Shown one piece after another: positions 25,139 to 37,215 of a DNA stretch of 64,000 bases; the first letter of the stretch is position 1; every line of letters starts with the position of its first letter. The notes under the pieces are model-generated. The model was given only the letters and a program-made list of their open reading frames with translations, ran no database searches and was not told where the DNA came from. The position numbers and the translations under genes were made by a program. Where the stretch lies: positions 1,411,956 to 1,475,955 of the forward strand of contig NW_003101666.1 in assembly GCF_000003855.2 (NCBI RefSeq). Direction: 5' to 3'. The stretch comes from Blastomyces gilchristii SLH14081. Lineage: Eukaryota; Ascomycota; Eurotiomycetes; Onygenales; Ajellomycetaceae.

Positions 25139-25184
<46 letters not shown>
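25139..25184 (+). repeat. Poly(A) tract of about 46 nt at the repeat/gene-island boundary
   Basis: An uninterrupted A run between the pogo-type element and normal-GC DNA. The 50 bp to its left (GTCCCGTTCCCGTCCCC) are GC-rich and unmutated. It marks the left limit of the gene island. The exact length may reflect assembly slippage. Confidence 0.85.
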
Positions 25185-25186
<2 letters not shown>

Positions 25187-26135
25187 ATACTAACCCTGTA
25201 TATTACTTCCCTATTGCTGGTATCATGATAATGAACATAAAACATATGTTACGCAGTAAGCAATAAGCCATAACAACAATTAAGGCAACAGAGTGAGTTG
25301 AGAATGAAAGCACTAACATACAACAAAATAAATATTATGTACGATGATGTTATAAAATAGAAGGAAAGCGAAGGAGGGAAGGGAGGGAAAACATGCCATT
25401 GACTCCAAATATAGTTCAAAAAAAGGGGAAAAAAAGAAAAGAAAAAAAAAAGGGAGGGGGGGAATACCACAGGGGTGGGAATGATATGAATAGTAGGTAA
25501 CTACGATTTAGCAAGCAACAAAAGGGGGATTGGAATTCTCATTTCCCACTGTGATGAAATGAGAGACTGACTGCATTATCTCATTCACCCCAGGTACTTC
25601 CAGCTGCCCATTTCCACCATGTTGTGTGTTCAATTTAAGGTATGCCAAAGTTCGACTAATTCCAATCTGATTGAAAGAAATTTTTCAGATTTCTTGTCAC
25701 CTTGGGAACAACTTTTACAAATTTCCACCAATTTCTTTATTTTTTCCCACCTTCTTTTTTCCGGGAAATGTCGACTTTCAATTTCTTCCTGCGGTTTTTG
25801 GGGTAAATTTTATTCCCTTGCTGTGTCGAACTGAACTGTTCACTCACAGCATCCTCCTCCTCGTCAACATGACAGCCACTTGTACGATAAGAATAGAAAG
25901 TCGGAGGGGAGTCGCGGAGCCTATGTATATACCCCCTCGTTTCAAATATCAATGTTTTCGAAGTTATGCAAATAAAGGGATCGTCGAGTCACAAAACCAT
26001 TCCGCGTGTTTGATTGGAGATAGGAGAGAAGGACAAAGGAAATGTTAAAACATGTCGATACCATCACGTTCGTAGAACAACAGAAAACCCAATTCTCTCG
26101 GGTTCATGTGTTGCAAGGGTGGTCATACCACATTC
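25185..26135. other. Intergenic DNA, no gene seen
   Basis: Normal-GC, CpG-containing sequence with purine-rich stretches at 25,360-25,470. Short open frames overlap on both strands (for example 25,671-26,048) without domain or codon structure. It probably contains the 3' UTR of the DUF1774-like gene. Confidence 0.5.
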
Positions 26136-27241
26136 TTACTCCTCGCTGAGCAATGGCTGGCGTTCGCGATCAGTGGACTCGGCCGGCTCCGCGACGCTTC
26201 GGAAGAAGAAGTTTCTGTTGTGGTATTTGGCAACAGAGGTGGAGAGGGAGGAGGTGAAGAAAACTCCGAAGATCACGAACGCGAAGATCCACTGAAGTGA
26301 GATGATCTTGAGCGAGAACTGCTTTAGAGCGAGGGCTGCAGATGGATTTTATCGTTAGCGCCTGAGAAGAGAGAGTAGGTATAAAATCGGAAAGTACTAA
26401 AACTTACACAGCGTCAATAAGCTCAAGGAGTATCCATAAGCAAAATCTGCCCTTCGAGCAATGTGGCCCTGGCCAAAGACGAACATGACCCAGATGAAGA
26501 TATTAGCAACGACCCTCTTAGCGGTATTGTCTCCTCCAACCGCAACAGCTCCGTTCCAGAAGAGCGTCGATAGAGTCCACGCATACGGGCCAGCCACTGC
26601 GGGAAGGTGGATATCCAGGGGCAGATCTTGATGTTTCCAATAGACAATGCCCTGACTGATCAAGTTTGCAATGTCAATGATCTCCGCACCCCAGAACATG
26701 GACCTAACCCAGAGAAGGATGAAAGCGAGGACGAATAGATTGTTGAGGATATAAAAGCCGGCGACATTCGCGGCAGTTGTTACTTTTGCGGGGTTTGAGG
26801 AGAAGAGGTTGGCGATGTATCCAAGCTGGGACAGTAGTAGGATAATCCTGCAAGCTGTTAGTTCGTGACTCTCTCTGGAGGGAATTGCATCAGTTAGGTA
26901 TATTGTTTAGATGGCCACAAAACTCACCAGAAAATCCCCGTCACGACGGTACTCTGCGAGAAGGGGGTGGGGTTTCGGTGTGTCTGTTCCCACACGGTGA
27001 AGCCGTTGGGTACATCGCCTGGCCTGCGGACGGAATAGAAGATGCCAAAGACGACCACCAACAACCAAGAGATGGGAGTCAGGACACGATATGCGGTAAT
27101 GGCATTATTGCTGAATGTCTCCCGCTTCGCAAACGGATTGTCTAATGTTTGATTAATAGGGAATTAATTAGTAGGAGTAATATTAAAGACTATACTAATT
27201 TAAGGAGGGATATGGATATGGAGGTTGATACACATTTTCAT
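26136..27241 (-). CDS. Polytopic membrane protein, DUF1774-like
   Basis: Proposed exons are 27,232-27,241, 26,928-27,141, 26,408-26,847 and 26,136-26,335. They total 864 nt, giving 287 aa, and all phases agree. Introns are 90, 80 and 72 bp, GT...AG. The N-terminal NPFAKRETFS precedes about seven hydrophobic helices, near residues 21-41, 75-95 and 103-125, then four more. A short charged tail ends in QPLLSEE. The length and NPFAKR start fit the fungal DUF1774 membrane family (from memory), whose function is unknown. The three main exons are secure. The 10-nt first exon (ATG, then a weak GTATCA donor) is the least certain part. Confidence 0.7.
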
Positions 27242-30200
27242 GTCCTGCCTTCCTTTGTTATCTCGATGGACGATTTTGATTAAGGGATATTCAGCGCTCA
27301 GGGGGGGGGGGGGGGGGGGGCTGTTTTCAAACGGATTAGTGATACGTGAAATTTCGAAGCAACCAAAGGACCTAAAAAGATAAAAGGGAATTACAAAGCC
27401 TCTGCTATAGAGAGATACAGGGAGATGGAGAGAGATAGAGAGAAGGACGTTGTTTTGGTTGAGCCGGGGGTGGCAAGCTACCTTAGAGATGACGCAAGAG
27501 GGGAGTTGATAGTTGATATCAGTACAGTAACTACTTGTAGTTATGTAGTAGAACTACTTGCGATAACGAACCAGCTCAGACCAACCATGCAGAAACACAG
27601 CCAGTTAGACGATAGAGGAGAAGATCACGAGAAGAGGAGATGGCATTTGAAGATGAAGGAAGATGAAGATCGACGAGAAGAAGAGAAAAAGAGAAATGAG
27701 ACGCCAGGACGCCAGGACGGTGGTGTGGTTGTTGGTGGTTGAGGGGACGCGGACTGCTGCCTCTTTCTTTTTTAACTACGGAGTACGCAGCGTAGCTCAA
27801 GTAGTTAGTTAGTTAACCCTCGGCTGCAAGGAAAGAAAGAACCCTCCCGGTTGTTTGTAGCAGTGACTTCGTCTCTACCTCGATAATCACGGTACAGAGT
27901 AACGTACGGAGTACAAGCCTGGGAATAAACCGCAGCTCTTGCACAACGCCAGCTTAGCCCATCTTTAGACTCCCTCTACAAACCCTCTACAAACCCTTCT
28001 ACAAACCCTCCCAACGAATCAACAACGGACGATGGACATCACCCAACCCTCCTATCCCCCCCCCCCGCCCAATCTCTGCCAATCACCATCATCATGGCGC
28101 ACGGGATGGGTTCCACCAAACGCCCGCGCGCAGTGTGGACAAACCACCCCCGCATTATCTCCTTCTCCTGCATACCCATACTGCGTAATAACAGTACATT
28201 AATTCATCCCAAGCAACCACAGCACCAAAGCATCAACAACCCCCCAAGGACACCGTGACCATCATCCGGCCTTCTCGTTGGCTACGCAAACAACTTGAAA
28301 CTTAAAAAAGAAGCGAGGAAAACACACCGGCATCCTTGGCTAGTTATTAACTATTTATTACGCTGTAACTAGTTTATCCGAAGAACCCCTTTCTTATTGA
28401 ATTCAAAACGAACACAAACGCGATGGTTTTTGATGCGCCCCGTGCCTACTCTTGTTAGTAACGCTACGGAGTAACTAGTTAATAAGTTACTACATACTTA
28501 ACCACTGCGTTACCTTACTGCGTAGTTACCCAAGCCAAACAGTTTCAGAAGGGCGGGCGGGGAAATCAACTGCCAAGGATCAGTTCGTTATGAGAGAAGG
28601 TTTGTGATACGGGAAGGGTCTCGTTCATCCTCAACCCCCCCCCAGGGTTCATTACAATAATAATAGAGTCATTCAGTATCATGTCCATGTCCCGTGTTCC
28701 AGTTACAAACGAACGAAAAAAAGGTCATGGGCGCGTAGCGCGAAGAGTTTCTAGGAAAATCAACGGGGGGGAGGGAGGGGAGGGGAACCTTGCAGGCGAA
28801 ATGGCACCTACTCGTAAAATTCTCCGGGTGGGATGGGATGCAAGAGGATATTGAAACTACACACGGTAACTTACATGTAGTTACTGTACGGGTAACCCGT
28901 TCCATTCAGAGTTTATTTTTATTTTTATTTTTATTTTTGTTTTATTTTATTTTTTTGGAGCTTTCTTCTTCCTTTCTGGTGCAAGGAGGAACAAGTATGT
29001 TGTATGTACTTCCGTATGTATGTATGTATGTCTCAGCTAAGCCGTTGGGAGGGAGGGGTCTCGTGGACAGGGCTGGGAGCAGGGAACGGGGAAACAGGCG
29101 CTTGGTGAGAGTTGGGTTAGTTAAAGCCGGGAGGGGGGGGGATTACGATATCTCAATTATCAGTCCTCCAGGGCAGACGGCAATGATAGAGCGTAGAAAA
29201 GAGATCAACAAACAGATTCAGGGTTCATGCCTGTCCAGCTTATTCCAAGAACTCATACATGCAAATCTGATCGCCCGTATCAAAGTTATCTTAGTTCCTA
29301 TGAGAACATGCTCAGCTCCCTTCCTTGCCATCATTGGTTCCTTTGAATAAGTTAACTAGAGGATCTCCCTTTGTTCCAGCAGTGATCATCATGCCCATCC
29401 AACACACTGCACTGCGGGGGAAAAGGGGCCAAAAAATATAAAAGGGGTAATGGAACTCAGATAGATCTACATTCCTCCATACGGAGTTACAAGGGACAGA
29501 GTCTAGATAGTTATCCTCTGTGGTAATATGAATATACCCATCTCACCCCTGTCCCGTCCCCTCCCCTTCCCATACAAGGGCCGGAGCGGGAAAATTCTTG
29601 AGAAAAGAAAAGAAAAAAAGGTTATTTTAACTCATTCTATTCATCGTCTATCAATCTATCCCTCAAGGAAGAAGAAAAAGAAGAGTAGTAGAAGGAGGAT
29701 GTATGCGAAAACTGAGGGCCAGGGTATGCAAGACAACAAGAAGGAACACCAAGAGAGAGAAAAAAAGGCCCAAAGAAAACGAATATGCATAGGGTTGAGC
29801 AGATGATTAGGATGTCATTTCGGTTCAGTTTGTTTGTTATGGTCCGGTGCGGCGTGTAGGAACTAGATGAAGGGGCATGTCGTATCTGGCGTTTGCGTTT
29901 TAGGGATGTATGTATGCGTAGGTGCGGTAAAAGCAGGAGGAGAGTTTGAGTTAGGGGAAGAGTGAGGGCTTTAGGGAGGTAAAGAGTTGAGAGATATGAG
30001 GCTGGAGGTAACCCGCCTTCCTGAGGCATTATGTATGCTGTAAGTTTCCCGCCCAGGGGTCCCATTCTGGTATATAAAAAAAAGAAAAAAAAAAAAAAAA
30101 GAAAGAAAGAATTACGGAAAATGTATCGAAAAACAGTGAGTCGCGTAAAGTTTAACGCGTGTGGCGGTAGTAATGATAATAATGAATGTTCACAAATCTC

Positions 30201-30290
30201 TATGTATCTCATATAGGGAGTTAGTCGTGTATCCCAGTATCCAATTCTCTTGCAGCGCCGCTTCTGCTTTCTAAGCGTTTCTATTTACTC
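27242..30290. other. Long intergenic region without recognisable genes
   Basis: About 3 kb. It contains a G20 run (27,301-27,320), purine-rich tracts (27,420-27,700; 29,600-29,780), a poly(A)-rich patch at 30,066-30,110 and four TACGGAGTA-type palindromes (27,777; 27,904; 28,465; 29,480). Open frames up to 191 aa are composition artefacts over the purine tracts. It probably combines the DUF1774-like promoter and the aminopeptidase 3' UTR. Confidence 0.5.
27301..27320 (+). repeat. Poly(G) tract of 20 nt
   Basis: An uninterrupted G run about 60 bp upstream of the proposed DUF1774-like start codon. It could form a G-quadruplex in the promoter region, or its length could be a sequencing artefact. 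Confidence 0.85.
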
Positions 30291-31617
30291 TTAAATGTCT
30301 GCAAACGCGAGCTCATAGGCTAATCCAAGTGTCATCTTCGCATGTTGTAGCATATGGTTGAAGTCGAGAGTCTCGATTGTATCCTGTCCTGTGTGGATGT
30401 GCTGGCTGGAGTGCTCGAATTTAGATTCGATCACAAAGGCGGAAGGGTAGCCGAATCGGCTGGCGGATGCGTGGTCGGAACAGGCGTAGCCGCACTCTGT
30501 AAGGACGAAGGGGATGTCGCAGTACTATTGTTTTGACGGAGATGAGGGAGTTAGCTGACAACACGCTTAAATATACATTTACATATGTATGTACGGCAAG
30601 TATGCCTGGGAAGCAACTTACCCCGTTGACAACCTTCTTAATAAATTCAGTCAGCCCTTCATCAACAAAGTCGGTAATAACACCAACAGACTCCAGCTCT
30701 CCAGCGTCCAGTGTCCCCTTTGAATACCCAGTCATGTCCTGTTGAAGCATGGCCCTGATATCTTTGTTATCCTGCTTATATTTTGAGAAGACAGCTTGAG
30801 ATCCCAACAAGCCACCTTCTTCTGCAGAGTACCAGTGGAATTCAACTGTGTTTGTTGCATTGCCCTGTGCAATGGCTTCCGATTGAAGTAGGACACGGAA
30901 TGCCTCAAGAATAGTCACTGTCCCACTGCCATCATCGTCGGCACCAGGTGCGGCTAGAATCGATGGCAGGAACATGTTAATGCTGTCCTGATGTGCACCG
31001 ATTACAACAGTTTTGTTACTCTGGCCAGGGACAGTCGCGATGATACTGAACTGGCCCCAGGGATGTTCAAATTTCTCAACTCTCGCGTTAGATGCTGGGG
31101 AGCTGCTGATGGTCTTCTGGATTTGCTTCATCAACCAGGTCGCGGACTGGATACCAGTCTCAGATTTATAGTATCTTGTATGGAAAGAGGTGAACGTGGT
31201 TAAATGACTGAACATATTATCCTTGGACAATTGGGCGGCTAGAGGCATGACCTCGACCGTTCGGTGAAGATCCGTGGGGAATGTAACGGCGGTTTTTGCG
31301 AAGGCTCTCGGGAATAAATTCTGTTCAACCTCCGCGGTGATGTCGAAAAATTTTCGGCCATCCTATTTGAAAATTAGTAACAAAATACACCGGATGAAAA
31401 CAAGGGTAAATAGAAGTGATGTAGAAAAACATACCCGTTTCAGTCCCCACTTCTCCTCTTCCGTCACCCATCGAGTATCGCCAGGAGCAAGCTCAATCAA
31501 AAACTTCCCAAGGTGAACATCTGCAATAGTGTCGCCTATGGGTTTTTGATCGGGAAGTGCTGCTAAAGCTGTTGTTGAGGCCGCGATACCCAAACTTAGG
31601 AAGCTGGGGAACTTCAT
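30291..31617 (-). CDS. lap1: Secreted leucine aminopeptidase, M28 family (LAP1 type)
   Basis: Releases N-terminal residues from peptides outside the cell. Exons are 31,435-31,617, 30,622-31,362 and 30,291-30,524 (introns 72 and 97 bp), giving 385 aa, a normal length for fungal LAP1. Residues 1-19 are a signal peptide, followed by a propeptide. The two-zinc site of the family is intact: His185 (GAHQDS), Asp203-205 (GADDDGSG), Glu242/Glu243 (SAEEGG), Asp270 (QQDMTGY) and His352 (HIHT). CGYACSD near residue 320 supplies the usual cysteine pair. NKT and NAT sequons fit a secreted glycoprotein. Family is certain; the symbol follows the common fungal name. Confidence 0.95.
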
Positions 31618-31769
31618 CGTAGGAGGAGGTCGTTAAGGCAAGCAGCCTTGACGTAATCCTGCAGGAGTTGGAATGAACGTGTGTGTTGATGAAAATGAAC
31701 GTGAGATAACGAACGAATCCACAATTAAGGATAGTGAGTAGTGTGGCTTCAGAGAAATAATGTAAGGGA

Positions 31770-31775
31770 TATATA
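31770..31775 (-). promoter_or_regulatory. TATA-like box of the aminopeptidase gene
   Basis: TATATA (palindromic) about 155 bp upstream of the lap1 start codon, a plausible distance for a fungal core promoter. Not proven. Confidence 0.4.
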
Positions 31776-32209
31776 AGTTTATCGACTGGGGGATAGGAAG
31801 GTGGATGAGGACGGGGAGTGTCTTGGAGGAATGGAGGATGCGCGCGAGGTGTGAGCTAAATTTTAAAAGGTCCTTGACTGCGGTTATCGGTTGATCAGCC
31901 GCGGGACTGTTGGTCTAGCCGGGACGGGGCAAGCGCTGCCAAGCCGGGGGTCTTCTCCACTACCCTAGGAGCCTCGGAACTCAACCCGACGATAGTCTCG
32001 GCATTTTGAGTCGACCAAGAAAGTGGGGTGGAATGACAAGCTGGAGCTTCCAGTCAGTCAGTCACATACCTACTCCTTCATTTGTGGTTGCTGTCGTGCT
32101 GCTGGTCATGAGTCTCCCATATATCAACCAAGCTTTGAAGGTTATTAGCAATCTTCATTCTGTGTGTGTTGAAATTTGCCAAGCTTGTTCTACCTAGTAC
32201 ATACTGATG
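31776..32209. other. Intergenic DNA upstream of the aminopeptidase
   Basis: Normal GC. No gene is seen. The right part contains a repeat of short words (CAGTCAGTCAGTCACA at about 32,052). Confidence 0.4.
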
Positions 32210-32850
32210 AAAATGGTTCTCAGTGTGTATAAGCATTTTGAAGAGAAGAGAAGAGAAACAAGAAAAAGAGAGATAGATATTGTTTGATAAGCCTCTCTCA
32301 CTGATCAGATGCAAGCAAAAGCTCAAAAAGAAGAAATAAATTTCACTCACAACAGAAACCAGCATAATGATATGAGAAGCAAAAAAAGTTGCAATATAGA
32401 ACAGGTGATGCAAAACTAGTAGAACTTGGTTAAATAGTATTTGTCTGACTGAGTGTGCATTTGACCTTAAACTAATAATAAAGGATGAAAGAGAAGAAGA
32501 AAGACTCTGAAAGAGGTCTATTCAGAATACCTGTGATCTGAATATAATGAAACCACAACATCAAAGAAAGTGGCATAAAGCAATTGTCACACTCTAATAC
32601 TATGAGAAGGAAGAAATTCATGTCATCTAGACATCATAATGTCTATGACAGGCATCTCACAAGCTCCAGAATTCCTTGCTGAATGCAAGTAGATAAAATG
32701 TACAACTTCAATTTATGCTGTAGACTGATTGTGATAGTTAAAATTCCAGTATGAAAAAGTAACATCACCTCAGATCTTCTCACTTCTTCTTTCACACCTA
32801 TGATAGACAGGCATAGTGTGTAGGACTGTTGTTTGATGAGTTAATAAACT
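32210..32850. repeat. Mutated (CpG-free) transposon relic within the gene island
   Basis: About 640 bp with no CpG, AT-rich, and full of AGAGA/TCTCT and TGATCAG words like those in the large flanking blocks, then an abrupt return to normal composition near 32,855. No domain is readable. It resembles a small inserted and mutated repeat. Confidence 0.5.
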
Positions 32851-33682
32851 GTGTTTCCCATGTATGTACTCCGTACTGTACCTGTACATGTACTGTTCAT
32901 GTACTTCCCAAGAATCCCAACAAAGAACTTCCCTGACAAACTAGGGCCTTGCAGCTGTTGTCTACCCATGGAGTCAAGAATTCAAAAGGCTCACTTTTCA
33001 TTCTTTCAAAGAGTGACTGCAATGAGATGATCATAGGTGGGTTCGTTCTGCGGGTGATTGAACTAAAAATGCCCAGAATCACCTTCGAGTCATAATGATA
33101 CAGAGATCGTCTTGGCGAGAGTCATCGAAAATGGAGTTGCGACAATAGCTGGCTGGAGTCATTTTCAGGCTTTTTTCTCCCCTTTCCATCTCTCGAAATG
33201 TTATGAAGAGGTAATGTATGAACATACTCCGTACATGTACCACTTAACCTGTCAAGTAGAGCAGTTTGAGAATGGCAATTGGTAGGAATAATACAGAGTA
33301 CGGAGTACAGACATGATAGATGGAGGCAAGCTGCAAGCTTCGCCCCACACCAGCTGATCAAAGCCAAGTTCTAGCTAAGCCGGGTTTGGCGGATTCTGAT
33401 GACTCAGCCTCATGACTCAACCCTCGGCTAGGTATGATTGGCCTGGCACTTTCCCAACCATCGCGAGCTTTTGAACACCTTTGTCTTCAACCGCCCTTTA
33501 AAAGCCAACTCCAGCAGCATTCCTTTGTCGGGTCTAGCTAGGTCTCGTTTACTGCATCTCAGGGAAAGTCCTGATATAATCTCCAAAGGCCGTCGTTCCC
33601 TCTCTTTTCTGATTGTTGGGTCGTCTGCTGTCTTTGCCTTGGAACACTCGACCCTCAGCGACATACATCTGCGCCAGTAGTT

Positions 33683-35388
33683 ATGGCTATCCATCCAACT
33701 CTCCATGCTGAAGGGTCCCTGACGCCGCAGCAGGCGCGGGAAATCTCTGTCTGGTCCCAGCAAGCTGCCCAATCCATCCATGCCGACGGAGCCGGTGGGA
33801 CTCCCACCGCTAGAGTGCCCGGAACTTCAGTCTCGCTAGCAATCCCTCTCGACGACGAGCACCATCCACCCACTAGCTTGCCGTTGCGCGTAAGGACGGC
33901 TACCAATGGTGGTGATACCAGCGGCGATGTTGTCTCTTCTGTGACCTATCGTCGCAGGGAACCACTCCGCCGCGATAGCCTTAAAAGACGGGATGCGCTC
34001 CTCAAAGGCAAGGAGGGAAGCCGCCGGAGACAACGCTGGGAGAATGGTATGTGCCGAACCCACCTGCTCGCCTAGCTGCATGCATAAACCCACCCACAAC
34101 ACAACACACATTGTTAGGGCAATGCGCCTAAGCAGCATGTAACCGCCCTGAGTGCCAGTGGCGTGAAACATCGAACCCCAAGATTGAACTGTCATGAATG
34201 ATCCTTTTCCTCACCGCGTCTATTTCACACTATGGTTCATGCAGGTCCTGCACCTTAAACACTGTAACCATCAAAATAAGTGGGACTGACAAGACGACTG
34301 TCCACTATTTTTTGGGCACATCTCTTCGTTTCTCAGACCGCCTTCTTAATAATCCCTGGGTCCAACTGCCCTCTGCGATCGACTGGCAGGTTCAGCCCAC
34401 CTACGAGCGGCGTACGGTCCCATATTACCTAGCTCCGCTCTGGGATTCCCACTTCGCGGCTTGGGAGCAGGCTAAAAATAGCAACGGGTCCCGCAAGACC
34501 AAGAATAAGGATGGTGGCTCGGATCTCCAATCCCAGATCCCCAAGGAGCTGCGGTTGAGATTGAAACATGCCCGTGCCGCCCGTGGGTTGCTGCGGGATC
34601 TCGAGGAGGAGATTCGTCGGTTCGTTGAGAGGTATTACGAGAAGCAGATTTTGTCGGCGCAGAATGAGGAGGGGGTAGAGCTGGAGGGTGCGCACTCGCT
34701 CCTTTCTGACGAGGACAAGTGGGAGAAACTGCAAGACAAGACGGAGACGGAAAAGAAGTGCGATTCCGACGATGACGAAATTGTCTTCGTCGGTAGAAGG
34801 GGCCAGGTGCGCAATGCGTCCACAAATCAACCTGAAGATCAGGGTCGTCCGAGGAAGATGAATCATTCCGATATGGGCCACCTAAATAAGGAGAAAGATG
34901 GGGAGAAGATGGTGTTTGAAAGCTTAGAGGAGGATCGCGCTGCTGGATTTGGGTTCGTTCTGACTGAATACACACATCCCTTACCCGAAACTCTCCCCAC
35001 CCACATGTTCCTGCCATTCTACCTCACCCTCCTCAACCATTTCCTCCTCCCTTCCCACCCCCCCACCCTACTTCTTTAGGCTAAGCTAATCAATCCCCAC
35101 CAAAGCCGCTGGCTGGTCCACTCCATCGCCTCCTACTACGGGCTCCGCACCTGGTCCGTTACCGTCGGAAATCCTGCCCGTCGTGAGACGTACGTTGGCA
35201 TCAATCACCCACCGCCAGCTAAGCAACAGCAGCAGCATCATCATCGCCGGCATTCCCGATCGTCAACGTTGCCTAGCAATGGCGACACGTCCATGACTCC
35301 GGCCAGGCGACATGTTGCAACCGCAGCAAGGGTCAAGCGAGAGGGCATACTCCCTCAGCCGCTGTGGGTGGCTGTTGGTGTCTCTTGA
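33683..35388 (+). CDS. R3H domain protein with R3H-associated N-terminal domain
   Basis: Proposed exons are 33,683-34,046, 34,337-34,952 and 35,106-35,388, giving 420 aa. The stretch after residue 122 (NNPWVQLPSAIDW…YYLAPLWDSHFA) is the R3H_assoc domain. A Lys/Glu-rich linker contains an acidic patch (CDSDDDEIVFVG). The R3H domain begins at GFGRWLVH, where Arg328 and His332 give the RxxxH signature, followed by SIASYYGLRTWSV. A Gln/His-rich tail ends in ILPQPLWVAVGVS. R3H domains bind single-stranded nucleic acid. Intron 1 is long (290 bp) and intron 2 (153 bp) uses a GTTCGT donor. Another phase-0 splice pair at 34,957/35,079 is possible. Confidence 0.82.
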
Positions 35389-35571
35389 CTCCCTTGATTC
35401 GGAGTTGAGAGATGAGATATGCTTGTAAATTTCGGGAGTTGGTGATTGTTGTGTGCTATGCCTCTTTATCCTAGAAGAGTTTCATTTCCATTGCTATTCT
35501 ATTTTTATATTTCCCACAGCTTTTGCGGCTTTTTTTTCGGTCGAGGGGATGAGGAGTAGAGTATCCCCTCG

Positions 35572-36647
35572 TCTGGCCGCGAGGACACAATTAGCGTATT
35601 TTTTAGCGTGTACATTAGCGTATTGAATACACTAAAACTACTGGATAATATGGACATCAGCTGTATTGGAGTGTTTTTGTGTAATTTATGTAATCTATTT
35701 AATCTAGCTCTACTGCGTAATTAATATCATTAAATAGAGTGTATGAATTCCCAGCTGAAGATGATGATAGCAATTCACTTTTCACTTTACACCTGTTTCT
35801 GTACTATTTAATAAAAAAAACAGTCAATCTGATTTAAAAGAAGTATTGAAGAATTGAAAATCATCTGTAGAAGTCATATTTCTCTCTCAGAGTGAGCAGA
35901 GTGAGCAGAGAGAAGAATCACATCTGAGATTTCAAGACTGCAGAATGCATACACTGGTATGACCCTCAATTTTCGTTAGGGCCACCCTAATGAGCGCTTG
36001 GAGCGCGTTCTCATCATCATTGTATATAGCATAGACTACGGAGTACAGTACGTAGAAATCATATTAATATCTAGTATTAGCCACCGGCTGCCTGTATAAC
36101 TGCCTAACAGCGAGCTAGCATCTCTGCTATAAGCTCCTGCAGCTGCTCCACTGTTATAGCATCCCAGATTCCCAGGCAGCTCTAACTACTCCTCAAAGTG
36201 CATCATTTTCATAAGTCTAGTCAAGACTGCAAAGGAGAAGGATATCTCAATGGTGATTGTTGGGTTAATAATTGCTTTGAGGGTGTAGCAGGGGGTTCCA
36301 GAGCTTCTGGGGCTTCTGGAGGTTGCAATAGAAGGTTCAAGAGCAGCAAGGAGATCCATCTTGATGATAATAGAATGAGTATAGGCACGTACAGGGGAAA
36401 TAATAAAATAAGAATGAGAAGCTGTATCCTATTTATGATTTATGAGGATAATTGAGAACGCGCCCCCCCCCGGAATGATGGTTAGAATGCCACTAAAATA
36501 TTAGGGTGGCCCTAACGAAAATACCGGGGCATACTATACTGTAGTAGAGCAGAAAACATGAGATAGTGAATCTATAAGTTATCAACAAATCAGATTGCAT
36601 AGAATTGGTATTGCGCTAATTGTGTCCTCACGGCCAGAGATAGATAC
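35572..36647. mobile_element. Terminal-inverted-repeat element containing a nested mariner derivative
   Basis: The left end TCTGGCCGCGAGGACACAAT and the inverted right end TCTGGCCGTGAGGACACAAT share at least 25 bp continuing into TAGCG. The interior outside the nested element is AT-rich and non-coding. The element lies about 180 bp downstream of the R3H stop codon. I cannot assign a superfamily: flanking bases give no clear duplication. Confidence 0.6.
35960..36531 (-). mobile_element. Internally deleted Tc1/mariner element (MITE-like)
   Basis: 572 bp with about 30-bp inverted ends (core TTTTCGTTAGGGCCACCCTA at 35,970-35,989 and inverted at about 36,501-36,520), flanked by TA (35,958-35,959 and 36,532-36,533). 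The minus strand near 36,080-36,180 still reads like the C-terminus of a Tc1-type transposase (WDAI…LQELIAEMLARC…AVI.A.GG) with an in-frame TAG. The rest of the transposase is deleted. A plus-strand frame of 85 aa (36,198-36,455) is incidental. Confidence 0.8.
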
Positions 36648-37158
36648 AGTTCACATGTACTTGTTTTTCATGAAGTGCACAGTACAGCACTGGTTCCTGT
36701 TAGATATATGAAGGAGAAAATGTTGTTCTTGTTTTAGATGTCTCTGAAAAGCTTTGACACAACATTAACATGGGTGTCTTTCATAACTCTCAAAACTAGA
36801 TTGGTGATCATCTTGTTCTTTTCAGTTTAGGTACTTGATCTGCATTTAACTACTTTCTACCACACTCCATATGTGATGATGAGGAAAATATACTGAGTGT
36901 GGATTGGACATTGACATTCACCAGCCTCTCATTATTTTTGTGGTTGAAGCACTAATAACTAAAACAGCAATGTCGCCAGGGGTACTCCGTAGAGTCAGTC
37001 ACAACGGAAATGTTTCCACGGCTTCGGGTGAGGGCAGTTCATGCGCAGCGTACAAAAAAAGTCCATGAACTCATCGTTGCCCTAGCCCCTCACCTCAGCA
37101 CACAATTAGTTATCCAAGCGAAAAGGCCACACAGCAACCAAAATCGAAGAAGAAAGAG

Positions 37159-37190
<32 letters not shown>

Positions 37191-37215
37191 CGAATCACGA
37201 ATCACGAATCACGAA
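36648..37215. other. Mutated repeat relic then 3' flank of the UstYa-like gene
   Basis: 36,650-36,960 is CpG-free and AT-rich like other relics. From 36,970 composition is normal, with a TACTCCGTA palindrome (36,982), a poly(A) run of about 30 nt (37,161-37,190) and four short direct repeats of ATCACGA just after the stop of the next gene. Confidence 0.5.

Noticed and set aside
29637..30212. 191-aa minus-strand frame in the 27-30 kb intergenic region
   Set aside because: Its Phe and Ser runs come from purine tracts on the plus strand. No ATG context, domain or intron logic.
34429..35017. Minus-strand frames of 150 and 181 aa
   Set aside because: Antisense shadows of the R3H gene's second exon.
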